This document shows, one piece after another, positions 51,535-59,447 of a stretch of 64,000 bases of DNA; position 1 is the first letter of the stretch, and every line of letters begins with the position of its first letter. The DNA is from Citrobacter amalonaticus Y19. Its GTDB lineage: Bacteria; Pseudomonadota; Gammaproteobacteria; Enterobacterales; Enterobacteriaceae. Both the position numbers and the translations under genes were made by a program. Location: contig NZ_CP011132.1 in NCBI RefSeq assembly GCF_000981805.1, forward strand, positions 1,860,001-1,924,000, in the 5' to 3' direction. The notes beneath the pieces were generated by a model. It ran no database searches and was not told the DNA's origin. It was given only the letters and a program-made list of their open reading frames with translations.

Positions 51535-52242
51535 ATGTCAAACACGCCCATCGAACTTAAAGGCAGTAGCTTCACCTTATCAGTGGTTCATTTACATGAA
51601 GCAGAACCCGAGGTTATTCGTCAGGCGTTAGAAGACAAAATCGCGCAGGCTCCTGCTTTTTTAAAACACGCGCCTGTAGTGGTGAATGTCAGTAATCTTG
51701 ACACGCCGGTGAACTGGCCGCAGTTGCAGAAGGTCGTGGCGTCGACGGGGTTGCGTATTGTTGGCGTCAGCGGTTGCAAAGATGCCCGGTTGAAAGCCGA
51801 AATCGACCAAATGGGCCTTCCTTTACTCACTGAAGGTAAAGAGAAAGTGGCGCGTTCCGCGCCGGCAGAACCCGTTGCTCCCGCCGCTGTAGTGCAAAAC
51901 GTTACTCCCGTCACAAAAACGCGATTTATTGATATACCGGTTCGTTCCGGTCAACGCATTTATGCACCACAATGTGATCTGATTGTTACAAGCCACGTCA
52001 GTGCTGGCGCAGAGCTGATCGCCGATGGCAATATCCATGTCTATGGCATGATGAGAGGCCGCGCGTTGGCAGGAGCAAGTGGCGACCGGGAAGCGCAAAT
52101 TTTCTGTACCCATCTGACGGCAGAACTGGTGTCTATCGCAGGTGTTTACTGGCTGAGTGATAAAATCCCAGCAGAATTTTATGGCAAAGCGGCACGTCTG
52201 CAGTTGGCAGATAACGCTTTGACAGTTCAACCGTTGAATTGA
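51535..52242 (+). CDS. minC: Septum site-determining protein MinC
   Basis: 235 aa from the ATG at 51535 after AAGG; upstream codons are in frame but not used. The N-terminal domain inhibits FtsZ polymers; the C-terminal beta-helix (about 135-235, with VRSGQRIYAPQCDLIV and GAELIADGNIHVYG) dimerises and binds MinD. The linker (about 105-130) is Ala/Pro/Val-rich and is the most divergent part. First gene of minCDE. Confidence 0.97.
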   Translation: MSNTPIELKGSSFTLSVVHLHEAEPEVIRQALEDKIAQAPAFLKHAPVVVNVSNLDTPVNWPQLQKVVASTGLRIVGVSGCKDARLKAEIDQMGLPLLTEGKEKVARSAPAEPVAPAAVVQNVTPVTKTRFIDIPVRSGQRIYAPQCDLIVTSHVSAGAELIADGNIHVYGMMRGRALAGASGDREAQIFCTHLTAELVSIAGVYWLSDKIPAEFYGKAARLQLADNALTVQPLN

Positions 52243-52265
52243 TCCCTTTTTAACAAGGAATTTCT

Positions 52266-53078
52266 ATGGCACGCATTATTGTAGTTACTTCGGGTAAAGG
52301 GGGCGTTGGCAAAACCACCTCCAGCGCGGCCATCGCTACTGGTTTGGCCCAGAAGGGAAAGAAAACTGTCGTTATTGATTTTGATATCGGCCTGCGTAAC
52401 CTCGATTTAATCATGGGGTGTGAGCGTCGGGTTGTTTATGATTTCGTCAACGTCATTCAGGGCGATGCGTCGCTCAATCAGGCGCTCATCAAGGACAAGC
52501 GTACTGAAAATCTCTTCATTCTTCCGGCCTCTCAGACTCGCGATAAAGACGCGCTAACGCGTGAAGGCGTAGCAAAAGTCCTCGACGATCTGAAAGCGAT
52601 GGATTTCGATTTTATCGTCTGCGACTCCCCTGCGGGGATCGAAACCGGTGCGCTGATGGCGCTCTATTTCGCCGACGAAGCGATCATCACCACGAACCCG
52701 GAAGTCTCCTCGGTGCGCGACTCCGATCGCATTCTGGGTATTCTGGCGTCTAAATCTCGCCGCGCCGAGAACGGTGAAGATCCGATTAAAGAACATCTGC
52801 TGTTGACGCGCTACAACCCGGGCCGTGTCAACCGGGGCGACATGCTCAGTATGGAAGATGTGCTGGAGATCCTGCGCATCAAACTCGTCGGCGTTATCCC
52901 GGAAGATCAGTCTGTTCTGCGCGCCTCTAACCAGGGCGAGCCGGTTATTCTGGACATCAATGCAGACGCAGGTAAAGCGTATGCCGATACGGTAGACCGC
53001 CTGTTGGGAGAAGAACGTCCTTTCCGCTTCATTGACGAAGAGAAGAAAGGTTTCCTCAAACGCCTGTTCGGAGGATAA
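52266..53078 (+). CDS. minD: Septum site-determining ATPase MinD
   Basis: 270-aa membrane-cycling ATPase. Deviant Walker A GKGGVGKTT with the signature Lys11 and Lys16, and a C-terminal amphipathic helix (KKGFLKRLFGG) for membrane binding in the ATP state. It recruits MinC and is released by MinE, giving pole-to-pole oscillation. Confidence 0.98.
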   Translation: MARIIVVTSGKGGVGKTTSSAAIATGLAQKGKKTVVIDFDIGLRNLDLIMGCERRVVYDFVNVIQGDASLNQALIKDKRTENLFILPASQTRDKDALTREGVAKVLDDLKAMDFDFIVCDSPAGIETGALMALYFADEAIITTNPEVSSVRDSDRILGILASKSRRAENGEDPIKEHLLLTRYNPGRVNRGDMLSMEDVLEILRIKLVGVIPEDQSVLRASNQGEPVILDINADAGKAYADTVDRLLGEERPFRFIDEEKKGFLKRLFGG

Positions 53079-53081
53079 GTT

Positions 53082-53348
53082 ATGGCATTACTGGATTTTT
53101 TTCTCTCGCGGAAAAAGAGTACAGCGAACATCGCGAAAGAGCGATTGCAGATTATTGTCGCCGAGCGTCGTCGTAGTGACGCCGAGCCGCATTATTTACC
53201 GCAGTTACGTAAAGATATTCTTGAGGTCATTTGTAAGTATGTACAAATTGATCCGGAAATGGTCACCGTTCAGCTTGAACAGAAAGACGGCGATATTTCC
53301 ATTCTCGAACTTAACGTCACTCTGCCGGAAACTGAAGAGTCGAAATAA
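53082..53348 (+). CDS. minE: Cell division topological specificity factor MinE
   Basis: 88 aa, starting 3 bases after minD. N-terminal membrane-binding MALLDFFLSRKK, MinD-contact segment IAKERLQIIVAERR, and a C-terminal dimerisation domain. It stimulates MinD ATPase activity. Last gene of the operon. Confidence 0.98.
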   Translation: MALLDFFLSRKKSTANIAKERLQIIVAERRRSDAEPHYLPQLRKDILEVICKYVQIDPEMVTVQLEQKDGDISILELNVTLPETEESK

Positions 53349-53371
53349 GAGCTTTATTGAGATAATTCCTG

Positions 53372-53403
53372 AAAAAAAAGGCAGAGCAATCTGCCTTTTT
53401 TAT
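53372..53403 (+). terminator. minCDE terminator
   Basis: GGCAGA-GCAA-TCTGCC stem with eight A before it and six T after it; strong, and usable on both strands. Confidence 0.93.
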
Positions 53404-53527
53404 TATTAGTGATTCCTCTGTCGCGGCAGTGATGATGCGTGAAATACGAAATTCACTTCTCCGCGAGCGATACCGGTTCGGCTATTTTCGCTATTGCATA
53501 GCAGACAAACAGCGGCTGAACCGGAAC

Positions 53528-54175
53528 TTAGTGGTGCAGCATTTCATCCACCACGGCCTGCGCCTTGAGTTGATAAGGGTAATAGGTTGGCCAGTTGTCC
53601 ATCTCTTCCAGTAGCGCCTGCTGTGAGGTATTGCCCATAAAAAGGTGGAAATGGTTCGACGTGCGCGGCGCAATAATATGATCGCTGAACTGCACAAACT
53701 TTGGTGCTTTGCTGTTTGCCTCTTTGCATTCAAACAGATAGCGCACCCCTTTTTTACCTGATGTATAGGTCAGGATCTTGTATCCGGCATAATCATACTG
53801 ACAGGAGGCAACCTGCTTGCCGGTATGAAACTCCATCACGCCATTTTCGATACCAATGGTATCGACTTCCGTCGCATACCCTTTACGGTAATAGGCTTTC
53901 ACCTCTTCCGCCGTTTTGCCCTTATCCTTTTCCGCCTTCTGCTTAAAAACCGGATCCAGTTCGCCACTGACCAGATAAGGATAAACGGATTGCCACATGC
54001 CCTCCCAGTCGGTAAGCGCCCTGTCCCTGACATTGCTATCCACAAATTCGCCTTGCGCCGCCTTCTGTTCCATTTCTGTCAACGGCACGCCATGCGCGTG
54101 ATCGCCGTGGGCAAAGGCATAACTGCTAAACCACAGCATTCCCAGAGAAACGGATAATTTTTTCCAATGAATCAC
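53528..54175 (-). CDS. zinT: Zinc-binding periplasmic protein ZinT
   Basis: 215 aa from the GTG at 54175 (a TTG one codon earlier has equal claim; the frame continues upstream through the Zur box, which rules out longer forms). Signal peptide to about AFA/HGD. The mature N-terminus carries HGDHAHG, a metal-binding His cluster. The lipocalin-like body has the family motifs ILTYTSGKKGVRYLFEC and NHFHLFMGN. It delivers zinc (and binds cadmium) together with ZnuA during zinc starvation. It stands alone next to a Zur box and is divergent from a universal stress gene. Confidence 0.94.
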   Translation of the reverse strand: MIHWKKLSVSLGMLWFSSYAFAHGDHAHGVPLTEMEQKAAQGEFVDSNVRDRALTDWEGMWQSVYPYLVSGELDPVFKQKAEKDKGKTAEEVKAYYRKGYATEVDTIGIENGVMEFHTGKQVASCQYDYAGYKILTYTSGKKGVRYLFECKEANSKAPKFVQFSDHIIAPRTSNHFHLFMGNTSQQALLEEMDNWPTYYPYQLKAQAVVDEMLHH

Positions 54176-54207
54176 CAACGTCGTACCCTCAATCAAGTGA
54201 ACAAGAT

Positions 54208-54230
54208 GAAATGTTATATTATAACAATAC
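54208..54230. promoter_or_regulatory. Zur box upstream of zinT
   Basis: A 23-base near-palindrome with core TGTTATA-T-TATAACA matches the enterobacterial Zur consensus along its whole length except two bases at the right end. It lies 33 bases before the zinT start. Confidence 0.85.
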
Positions 54231-54343
54231 AATTTATTCAACACTGCGGAGCGTAAATGATGGAAACTTGATCTGGTCACTTTTTATGCAAAAAGCAGAT
54301 TCGATATACTAAAACCGGAGACAAAAAACAGGAGGTAATGACT

Positions 54344-54772
54344 ATGTATCGTTCTGTTCTGGTGCCCATTGATATCTCAGAAGCCGATCTCACCCGGCAA
54401 CTTATCCCTCAGGTCAAAATTCACGCCAAAACGGCGAAAGTCCATTTTCTGGCAGTCATTCCCTCAGTCCCCTTTTATGCTTCCCTGGGGCTCGCTTACT
54501 CTGGCGAACTCCCGGATAAAAATGGACTGCAGACGAAGGCATCACAGAAACTCGACGAGATTGTGAAACAATTCGATATCCCTGAAGGCCGTGTTCAAAA
54601 GCATGTGGTATACGGTCCCCCGAAGGATCAGATTCTGAAACTGGCGGATGCCGTCAGTGCTGACCTGGTGATCATCGCCTCACACCAGCCCGGTATCTCA
54701 ACGTACCTGCTGGGTTCTACCGCTGCCGCCGTGGTACGCCACGCACACTGTCCTGTGCTGGTGGTACGCTGA
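54344..54772 (+). CDS. Universal stress protein, UspF-like
   Basis: 142 aa from the ATG at 54344, eight bases after AGGAGG; an ATG two codons earlier is too close to that site. Single Usp domain with the nucleotide-binding ILxPxD-type start (VLVPIDIS) and the C-terminal GSTAAAVVRHAHCPVLVV (G-2x-G-9x-G-S/T region). Probably a second UspF/G-type copy, since the context differs from E. coli uspF. Followed by a hairpin terminator shared with the convergent LysR gene. Confidence 0.9.
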   Translation: MYRSVLVPIDISEADLTRQLIPQVKIHAKTAKVHFLAVIPSVPFYASLGLAYSGELPDKNGLQTKASQKLDEIVKQFDIPEGRVQKHVVYGPPKDQILKLADAVSADLVIIASHQPGISTYLLGSTAAAVVRHAHCPVLVVR

Positions 54773-54777
54773 GTCGT

Positions 54778-54803
54778 AAACGGGAGTCTGCTGGCTCCCG
54801 TTT
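54778..54803. terminator. Terminator between the Usp and LysR genes
   Basis: AAACGGGAG / CTCCCGTTT stem, followed by TATGTC. It overlaps the stop codon of the convergent LysR gene. Confidence 0.7.
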
Positions 54804-55662
54804 ATGTCATTTTCACGATCCAGTCGCGGAAGATTTCCATCGCGGGCGTCATCGGTTTCGACTTCAGATGGGTAAGCCAGTAACCGCCCATGCTGATCTC
54901 AATTTCAAAGGGACGAACGAGTTGTCCGGCTGCCAGTTCTCTGGCGAACATCATTGCCGGAACCAGTGCCGCACCGCCGGTATGGATGACCGTTTCAATC
55001 ATCAGGCGTGAGGAGTCAAAAACAGCGCCATTGATCCGTTCAGCCGTCACACCTGCCGCCGCAAACCAGTTATCCCACTCATCTGCCCGGTATGAACGCA
55101 GAAGATCCTCTTGCAGAAGATCGGCGGGCTGGCTAAGCCGTTGCGCGGTTTCTGGCGTGCACAGGACGGTCAGCGGCGCCTCGCACAGCATTTCGTTATG
55201 GGTAGCGGGCCACTGACCGCTACCAAAGCGGATGGCAAAATCCAGCCCTTCCGCCGCCAGATTCACGACGTTGTTATTTGTGCGCAGGCGTAACTCAACG
55301 AAGGGATGCGCCTGCCGGAATTGTTCAATGCGCGGCAGTAACCAGCCAACGGCAAAAGTACCAACCGCGGCGACCGTGAGCACCTCACGATACTCCCCGC
55401 CCTCAAACTTACGGAAAATGGTGTCAATTTGGCCAAAGGCGTCGGTCAGGACGGCAAACAGCGCCTGCGCCTCATCCGTCATTTCCAGCCCTCTGGGCAG
55501 GCGTTTAAAAAGCACTCTGTTCAGGCGATCTTCCAGAATACGCACCTGCTGGCTGACGGCGGCCTGCGTGACGCAGAGTTCCAGTGCCGCTCGTGTAAAA
55601 CTCAAATGGCGAGCCGACGCCTCAAAGGCGCGTAGCGCATTGAGGGGAAGATGAGAACGCAT
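54802..55662 (-). CDS. AmpR-like LysR regulator of the adjacent class A beta-lactamase
   Basis: 286 aa. N-terminal winged helix with LSFTRAALELCVTQAAVSQQV; effector domain closely resembling AmpR (VGTFAVGWLLP, AAEGLDFAIRFG, YWLTHLKSK). It is divergent from bla, the arrangement of inducible class A systems in Citrobacter and of ampR-ampC. AmpR binds UDP-MurNAc pentapeptide to repress and anhydro-muropeptides to activate. The position equivalent to AmpR Asp135 is Asn134 here (NVVNLAAEG, where AmpR has NRVDPAAEG), while the equivalents of Thr103 (Thr102) and Tyr264 are kept. Whether this changes inducibility cannot be told from sequence. Confidence 0.92.
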   Translation of the reverse strand: MRSHLPLNALRAFEASARHLSFTRAALELCVTQAAVSQQVRILEDRLNRVLFKRLPRGLEMTDEAQALFAVLTDAFGQIDTIFRKFEGGEYREVLTVAAVGTFAVGWLLPRIEQFRQAHPFVELRLRTNNNVVNLAAEGLDFAIRFGSGQWPATHNEMLCEAPLTVLCTPETAQRLSQPADLLQEDLLRSYRADEWDNWFAAAGVTAERINGAVFDSSRLMIETVIHTGGAALVPAMMFARELAAGQLVRPFEIEISMGGYWLTHLKSKPMTPAMEIFRDWIVKMT

Positions 55663-55708
55663 AATAAAAACTCATAAGATTTTCTTTATCCCAGGGTAAA
55701 TTCTTCTC

Positions 55709-55723
55709 GCTTGTTAAGCAAGC
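55709..55723. promoter_or_regulatory. Candidate LysR binding site between regulator and beta-lactamase genes
   Basis: GCTTG-TTAAG-CAAGC, a perfect 5+5 inverted repeat in the 191-base divergent region, fits a LysR T-N11-A site. It lies close to the regulator start, as expected for autorepression combined with bla activation. Confidence 0.5.
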
Positions 55724-55853
55724 ACTGATAGCGGATAGTCCTGGCACCGCAGAGATATCTTGCGCCTTTAATTCTCTTTCTTCTTTTGTCTGTTTGAGTG
55801 GAAAAAATGAAAGCGCTTATTGATCCATTCACTGATTATCAAGGACGTTATGT

Positions 55854-56738
55854 ATGTTAAAAATACGATTCCATCAGACGCTACTTATCGCTGGCCTGCT
55901 CGCTTTCTTTGTCGGCAGCTCGCCGCTTTCAGCCCGTGAGCAAGCGACAACCACGCAGATCCAACAGAAACTTGCAGCATTAGAAAAACAATCGGGTGGT
56001 CGACTGGGCGTTGCGCTGATTAATACCGCCGATCGGTCGCAAATCCTATATCGCGGCGACGAGCGCTTTGCCATGTGCAGCACCAGTAAGGCGATGGTCG
56101 CTGCCGCGGTATTAAAACAAAGCGAAACTCAACATGATATTTTGCAGCAGAAAATGGCCATCAAAAAAGCCGATCTGACGAACTGGAATCCGGTGACGGA
56201 AAAATATGTCGATAAAGAGATGACATTAGCGGAGCTAAGTGCTGCCGCTCTGCAATACAGCGATAACACGGCGATGAATAAACTGCTTGAGCATCTGGGT
56301 GGCACCGGCAACGTCACGGCTTTTGCCCGTTCGATTGGCGACACCACGTTTCGCCTGGACCGGACAGAACCCGAACTGAACACCGCCATTCCGGGTGATG
56401 AACGCGATACCACAACGCCACTGGCGATGGCGAAAAGCCTGCACAAGCTGACGCTGGGCGATGCGCTGGCAGATACACAACGTGCACAACTGGTTGCATG
56501 GTTGAAAGGCAATACAACCGGCGGCCAGAGCATTCGTGCCGGACTGCCTGAAAACTGGGTGGTTGGCGATAAAACCGGAGGCGGTGATTATGGCACGACC
56601 AATGATATCGCGGTTATCTGGCCCGAAGGTCGTGCGCCGCTGATCCTCGTCACCTACTTTACACAGCCACAACAGGATGCCAAAGGACGTAAAGATGTTC
56701 TGGCCGCCGCCGCAAAGATTGTGACGCAAGGGCTTTGA
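55854..56738 (+). CDS. bla: Class A beta-lactamase, CdiA/SED/CKO-like
   Basis: 294-aa periplasmic serine beta-lactamase. Signal peptide to about LSA/REQ (27/28). Active-site motifs: STSK with Ser76 and Lys79 (Ambler 70 and 73), SDN 136-138 (130-132), Glu172 in TEPELN (166) and KTG 240-242 (234-236). It has Cys just before the nucleophile (Ambler 69) and Gly-Gly after KT, as in the chromosomal enzymes of C. amalonaticus, C. sedlakii and C. koseri and near CTX-M relatives. Expected to hydrolyse penicillins and early cephalosporins. Regulated by the divergent AmpR-like gene. The allele cannot be named without alignment. Confidence 0.95.
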   Translation: MLKIRFHQTLLIAGLLAFFVGSSPLSAREQATTTQIQQKLAALEKQSGGRLGVALINTADRSQILYRGDERFAMCSTSKAMVAAAVLKQSETQHDILQQKMAIKKADLTNWNPVTEKYVDKEMTLAELSAAALQYSDNTAMNKLLEHLGGTGNVTAFARSIGDTTFRLDRTEPELNTAIPGDERDTTTPLAMAKSLHKLTLGDALADTQRAQLVAWLKGNTTGGQSIRAGLPENWVVGDKTGGGDYGTTNDIAVIWPEGRAPLILVTYFTQPQQDAKGRKDVLAAAAKIVTQGL

Positions 56739-56762
56739 GCCAGGCCAGTAAGCGAAGAAAGC

Positions 56763-56791
56763 AAAAAGGCCCAGACAAATGTCTGGGCCTT
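56763..56791 (-). terminator. Terminator of the tRNA-like gene
   Basis: Perfect 11-bp stem AAGGCCCAGAC / GTCTGGGCCTT with a four-base loop. On the minus strand it is followed by TTTT, whereas on the plus strand (after bla) no T-run follows. It therefore ends the minus-strand transcript best and begins only six bases after the encoded CCA. Confidence 0.85.
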
Positions 56792-56797
56792 CAAATT

Positions 56798-56872
56798 TGG
56801 GCCGCCATCGAGGCCTCGAACCCCGTTCCCTACAACAAAAGTCGTTCGCTCTTCCAGATGAGCTAATGGCGG
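56798..56872 (-). tRNA. tRNA-like gene with abnormal anticodon arm (possible pseudo-tRNA)
   Basis: 75 bases including an encoded CCA (complement of 56798-56800). The acceptor stem CCGCCAT / ATGGCGG is seven perfect pairs; positions 8-9 are TA. The D arm GCTC...GAGC contains the invariant GG, and the T arm CGGGG-TTCGAGG-CCTCG is normal. The middle is not: only 22 bases separate the D and T arms (at least 23 expected). The only stem there is ACGAC / GTTGT around a four-base TTTT loop, so no seven-base anticodon loop with a readable anticodon forms. A tRNA-type promoter and a terminator flank it. It may be a non-decoding tRNA-like RNA, a decayed tRNA or an integration site. Confidence 0.6.
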
Positions 56873-56926
56873 TCTGCCGGTCTTTATTTCTGATTGAGAA
56901 TCTACTCATTATCAGAACCGGGCGGG

Positions 56927-56955
56927 ATAATACATAACTCAAATTACCCCTGCAA
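56927..56955 (-). promoter_or_regulatory. Stable-RNA type promoter of the tRNA-like gene
   Basis: On the minus strand TTGCAG (56955-56950) and TATTAT (56932-56927) are 17 bases apart. The next bases are CCCGCCCGG, a GC-rich discriminator as found at stringently controlled rRNA and tRNA promoters. The predicted start is about 45 bases before the tRNA-like 5' end, leaving a leader for processing. Confidence 0.7.
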
Positions 56956-57152
56956 TAGCTATGGACGATTTTCTATTATTATTCCCGTCCGTTTGCTCGT
57001 TATTCAGACAAAGCAATGTGTCAACGATGATATATTGCGCAATAACGTGACTTCTTTTTCCAGCGGACTGAGACAACCCAAATCTGTAGAGAGCTCAGCT
57101 ATTCAGGGACATGGGCTTATTACCCCCCGGCGTATAGCACACCGGCCCGGAT

Positions 57153-57782
57153 TCACCCGGGCTGGCGCGCATAGAGGTAGGCCGTCGCCCGTGATACCCC
57201 TAAATGCTGCGCCACCGTGTCCATGGATTTACGTACATTCAACAATCCTTCTTTTCGTAACTGTTGAATCAGAATCTTTCTGTCTTCGGTTTTAAGCGCG
57301 CGCGCCGTGGTGGCGCGTTTCGCGGCAAAATCATCGATTCGCTGGCGAATCACTTCAGTACTTCCGGGGTCAAGATGTTCACGCACCGGAGAACACTCTG
57401 TTTCAGTAAAACGCGCCAGCGCGCTCTGCATCCCCCGGAAAAGCGTCATATCGACATTAAGGCATAGTGCGGCGACGTATTTGCCCTCTTCATCCTTAAT
57501 GCCAATAGACGTACTTTTTACCGGACGGCCATCGGCAAACTGATTACCGTAGTTGGCAATAATTTCAGGAAAATCCGCAGACGCAATCCTTGCCAGCCCG
57601 AGTTCCGTGGCCGGTTGCCCAGCCTCACGTCCGGATAAATTATTATGTATCGACATAATCGCATGCTCAGGATCCTTGAGATCATGAACAACCACTTCGC
57701 AAAAGGGAGCAAACGTTTCGCTTAATCCCTTCGCGATAGTGTCAAGCTGGCTGAGAAGTGAATTCTCGTCGTTTTTTGGCAT
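57153..57782 (-). CDS. YheO/DauR-family PAS-HTH transcriptional regulator
   Basis: 209 aa. N-terminal YheO-like PAS domain (about 15-125, with CEVVVHDLKDPEHAIMSIHN and the STSIGIKDEEGKYVAALCLN stretch). C-terminal helix-turn-helix (about 155-205, MDTVAQHLGVSRATAYLYAR). Related DauR represses D-arginine catabolism in Pseudomonas. Here it is the last gene of a three-gene run with a threonine/serine dehydratase-type enzyme and a RidA protein, so it probably controls that operon through the palindrome at 59243-59263. Confidence 0.9.
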   Translation of the reverse strand: MPKNDENSLLSQLDTIAKGLSETFAPFCEVVVHDLKDPEHAIMSIHNNLSGREAGQPATELGLARIASADFPEIIANYGNQFADGRPVKSTSIGIKDEEGKYVAALCLNVDMTLFRGMQSALARFTETECSPVREHLDPGSTEVIRQRIDDFAAKRATTARALKTEDRKILIQQLRKEGLLNVRKSMDTVAQHLGVSRATAYLYARQPG

Positions 57783-57826
57783 GCCGTTCTCCTGCAGTGA
57801 TGCCCGTTGTTATTATTGCTATCCGT

Positions 57827-58798
57827 TTATTTCCCGGCCAGAAACTCACCGTAGCGCGCGATATCCACGTTGCCGCCGCTAATAATAATGCCGACTTTTT
57901 TCCCGCTGAGTTCCGCTTTTCTCGCCCTTGCAGCGGCAAAGCCAAGACAGCCGGTGGGTTCAGCAACAATTTTCATGCGTTCCGCCATAAACTTCATCGC
58001 GGCAATAAGTTCATTATCTGAAACGGTCAGAATATCATTAACGTATTTTTGAATCAGCGGAAACGTATAGTGCCCGAGATGTTGTGTCTGTGCGCCATCA
58101 GCGATCGTTTTTGGCGTATCGATGTGAACGATTTTTCCGCTTCGAAACGACTGCTGTCCGTCGTTACCGGCTTCAGGCTCCACGCCATAAATAATGCAAT
58201 CTGGAGAGAGTTGCCGGGCTGCCAGTGCTGAACCAGAAAGCAACCCCCCGCCCCCCAGACAGACAAATAGAACATCCAGTGGGCCGACCTCCTCAATCAA
58301 CTCTTTGGTTGCCGTGCCCTGGCCGGCGATAACATGGGGATGATCGTAGGGAGGGATGAGCGTCAGTCCTTGTTTTTCAGCCAGTTCACGACCAATCTGT
58401 TCACGATCTTCCGTATAGCGATCGTACATAACAACATTGCCGCCATACCCCTTGGTCGCCGCCACTTTCGCGGCTGGCGCATCATGCGGCATGATGATTG
58501 TCGCCGGAATACCCAGCAATTTGGCTGACAGCGCTATCGCCTGGGCATGATTTCCGGAAGAAAATGTCACCACGCCAGCAGCACGCTGTTGCGGCGTAAA
58601 CTGGCGTAATGCATTCATCGCCCCACGAAACTTAAAGGCTCCCATACGCTGGAGGTTTTCACATTTAAAGAAAACATCAGCGCCAAATTCCTCATTGACG
58701 GTCCGGGACGTCATCACGGGCGTCTTGTTTGCATATCCTTTAATGCGCTCGGCGGCGGCGGCAACATCAGCATATTCAGGACGTGTAGTCTCACTCAT
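57827..58798 (-). CDS. PLP-dependent threonine/serine dehydratase family enzyme
   Basis: 323-aa fold-type II PLP enzyme. Schiff-base Lys56 in MGAFKFRGA; the substrate loop SSGNHAQAIA (80-89); the phosphate-binding GGGGLLSG near 187; the C-terminal IISGGNVD. It lacks the ACT-like regulatory domain of biosynthetic IlvA, so it is of the catabolic or hydroxy-amino-acid type (serine/threonine, phenylserine, or threo-3-hydroxyaspartate dehydratase). It would form an unstable enamine intermediate that the cotranscribed RidA protein hydrolyses. Exact substrate not determinable. Confidence 0.9.
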   Translation of the reverse strand: MSETTRPEYADVAAAAERIKGYANKTPVMTSRTVNEEFGADVFFKCENLQRMGAFKFRGAMNALRQFTPQQRAAGVVTFSSGNHAQAIALSAKLLGIPATIIMPHDAPAAKVAATKGYGGNVVMYDRYTEDREQIGRELAEKQGLTLIPPYDHPHVIAGQGTATKELIEEVGPLDVLFVCLGGGGLLSGSALAARQLSPDCIIYGVEPEAGNDGQQSFRSGKIVHIDTPKTIADGAQTQHLGHYTFPLIQKYVNDILTVSDNELIAAMKFMAERMKIVAEPTGCLGFAAARARKAELSGKKVGIIISGGNVDIARYGEFLAGK

Positions 58799-58829
58799 TT
58801 TTTCACCTTTATACTGTTAAGCGTTGGGC

Positions 58830-59219
58830 TTATTGCGCCAGCGCGATCGCTTCCACTTCTAAGGCTGAGCCATAATGCAGCTCTGCAACCCCTGCAACGA
58901 CACGAGATGGACGGAAATCACCAATCCATTCGGCGTAGATTTCGTTAAACGTCGGCCAGAGATTGATATCTGTCACATAGACACGGACAGAAACCAGATG
59001 CTGGCGGGATACACCGGCCCCCTTCAGGCAGGCATCGACATTTTCCAGAACTTGTCGGGTCTGTTCCGCAAAAGACGCCCCCGCCATTTTCTCACCGCGT
59101 TGGGTGACTGGCAGTTGTCCTGAGATAAAAACAAATCCCCCGGCGGTCACGCTTGCCGAGTAGTGGCCTGCGGGGGGAAGCCCATGAGATGCTGAGTTCA
59201 GTGTGATATCCGGGTGCAT
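58830..59219 (-). CDS. RidA/YjgF family enamine/imine deaminase
   Basis: 129 aa. Typical trimeric RidA fold: GGFVFISGQLPV, QTRQVLENVDACL, and the active Arg in FRPSRVVAGVAEL, with the trailing acidic EVEAIALAQ. RidA proteins hydrolyse reactive 2-aminoacrylate and related imines formed by PLP dehydratases. Position directly before the dehydratase gene supports that role. First gene of the operon, behind a strong palindrome. Confidence 0.92.
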   Translation of the reverse strand: MHPDITLNSASHGLPPAGHYSASVTAGGFVFISGQLPVTQRGEKMAGASFAEQTRQVLENVDACLKGAGVSRQHLVSVRVYVTDINLWPTFNEIYAEWIGDFRPSRVVAGVAELHYGSALEVEAIALAQ

Positions 59220-59242
59220 GTGTAGCTCTCCTGCGTTTCAGA

Positions 59243-59263
59243 TTTAATACATTATGTATTAAA
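59243..59263. promoter_or_regulatory. Perfect 21-base palindrome upstream of the RidA operon
   Basis: Arms TTTAATACAT and ATGTATTAAA flank a single T. It lies 24 bases before the ridA-like start and is followed by a partial second copy (GTAT...ATAC, about 59275-59291). Best explained as the operator of the DauR-like regulator. Confidence 0.75.
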
Positions 59264-59447
59264 TCATACTTTTTGTATTATTGATTTATACACCACATTG
59301 CGCTGTGCGACTACCCCTTGTTTTGGCGTCCGCCGTTTCTGCCCCTCGCTTATGTGACAGAGATCGCGGTTATGATTTGCTTCAGGAAATTAAAAGGTTC
59401 GATAATGGAGGCAATCGACATATTGAATCCGAATGGGATGCGGAGTG

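Noticed and set aside
55854..56738. Beta-lactamase as a recently acquired plasmid-type CTX-M gene
   Set aside because: No insertion sequence or integron feature flanks it, and it has a divergent cognate AmpR-like regulator, so a chromosomal species-specific enzyme is more likely.
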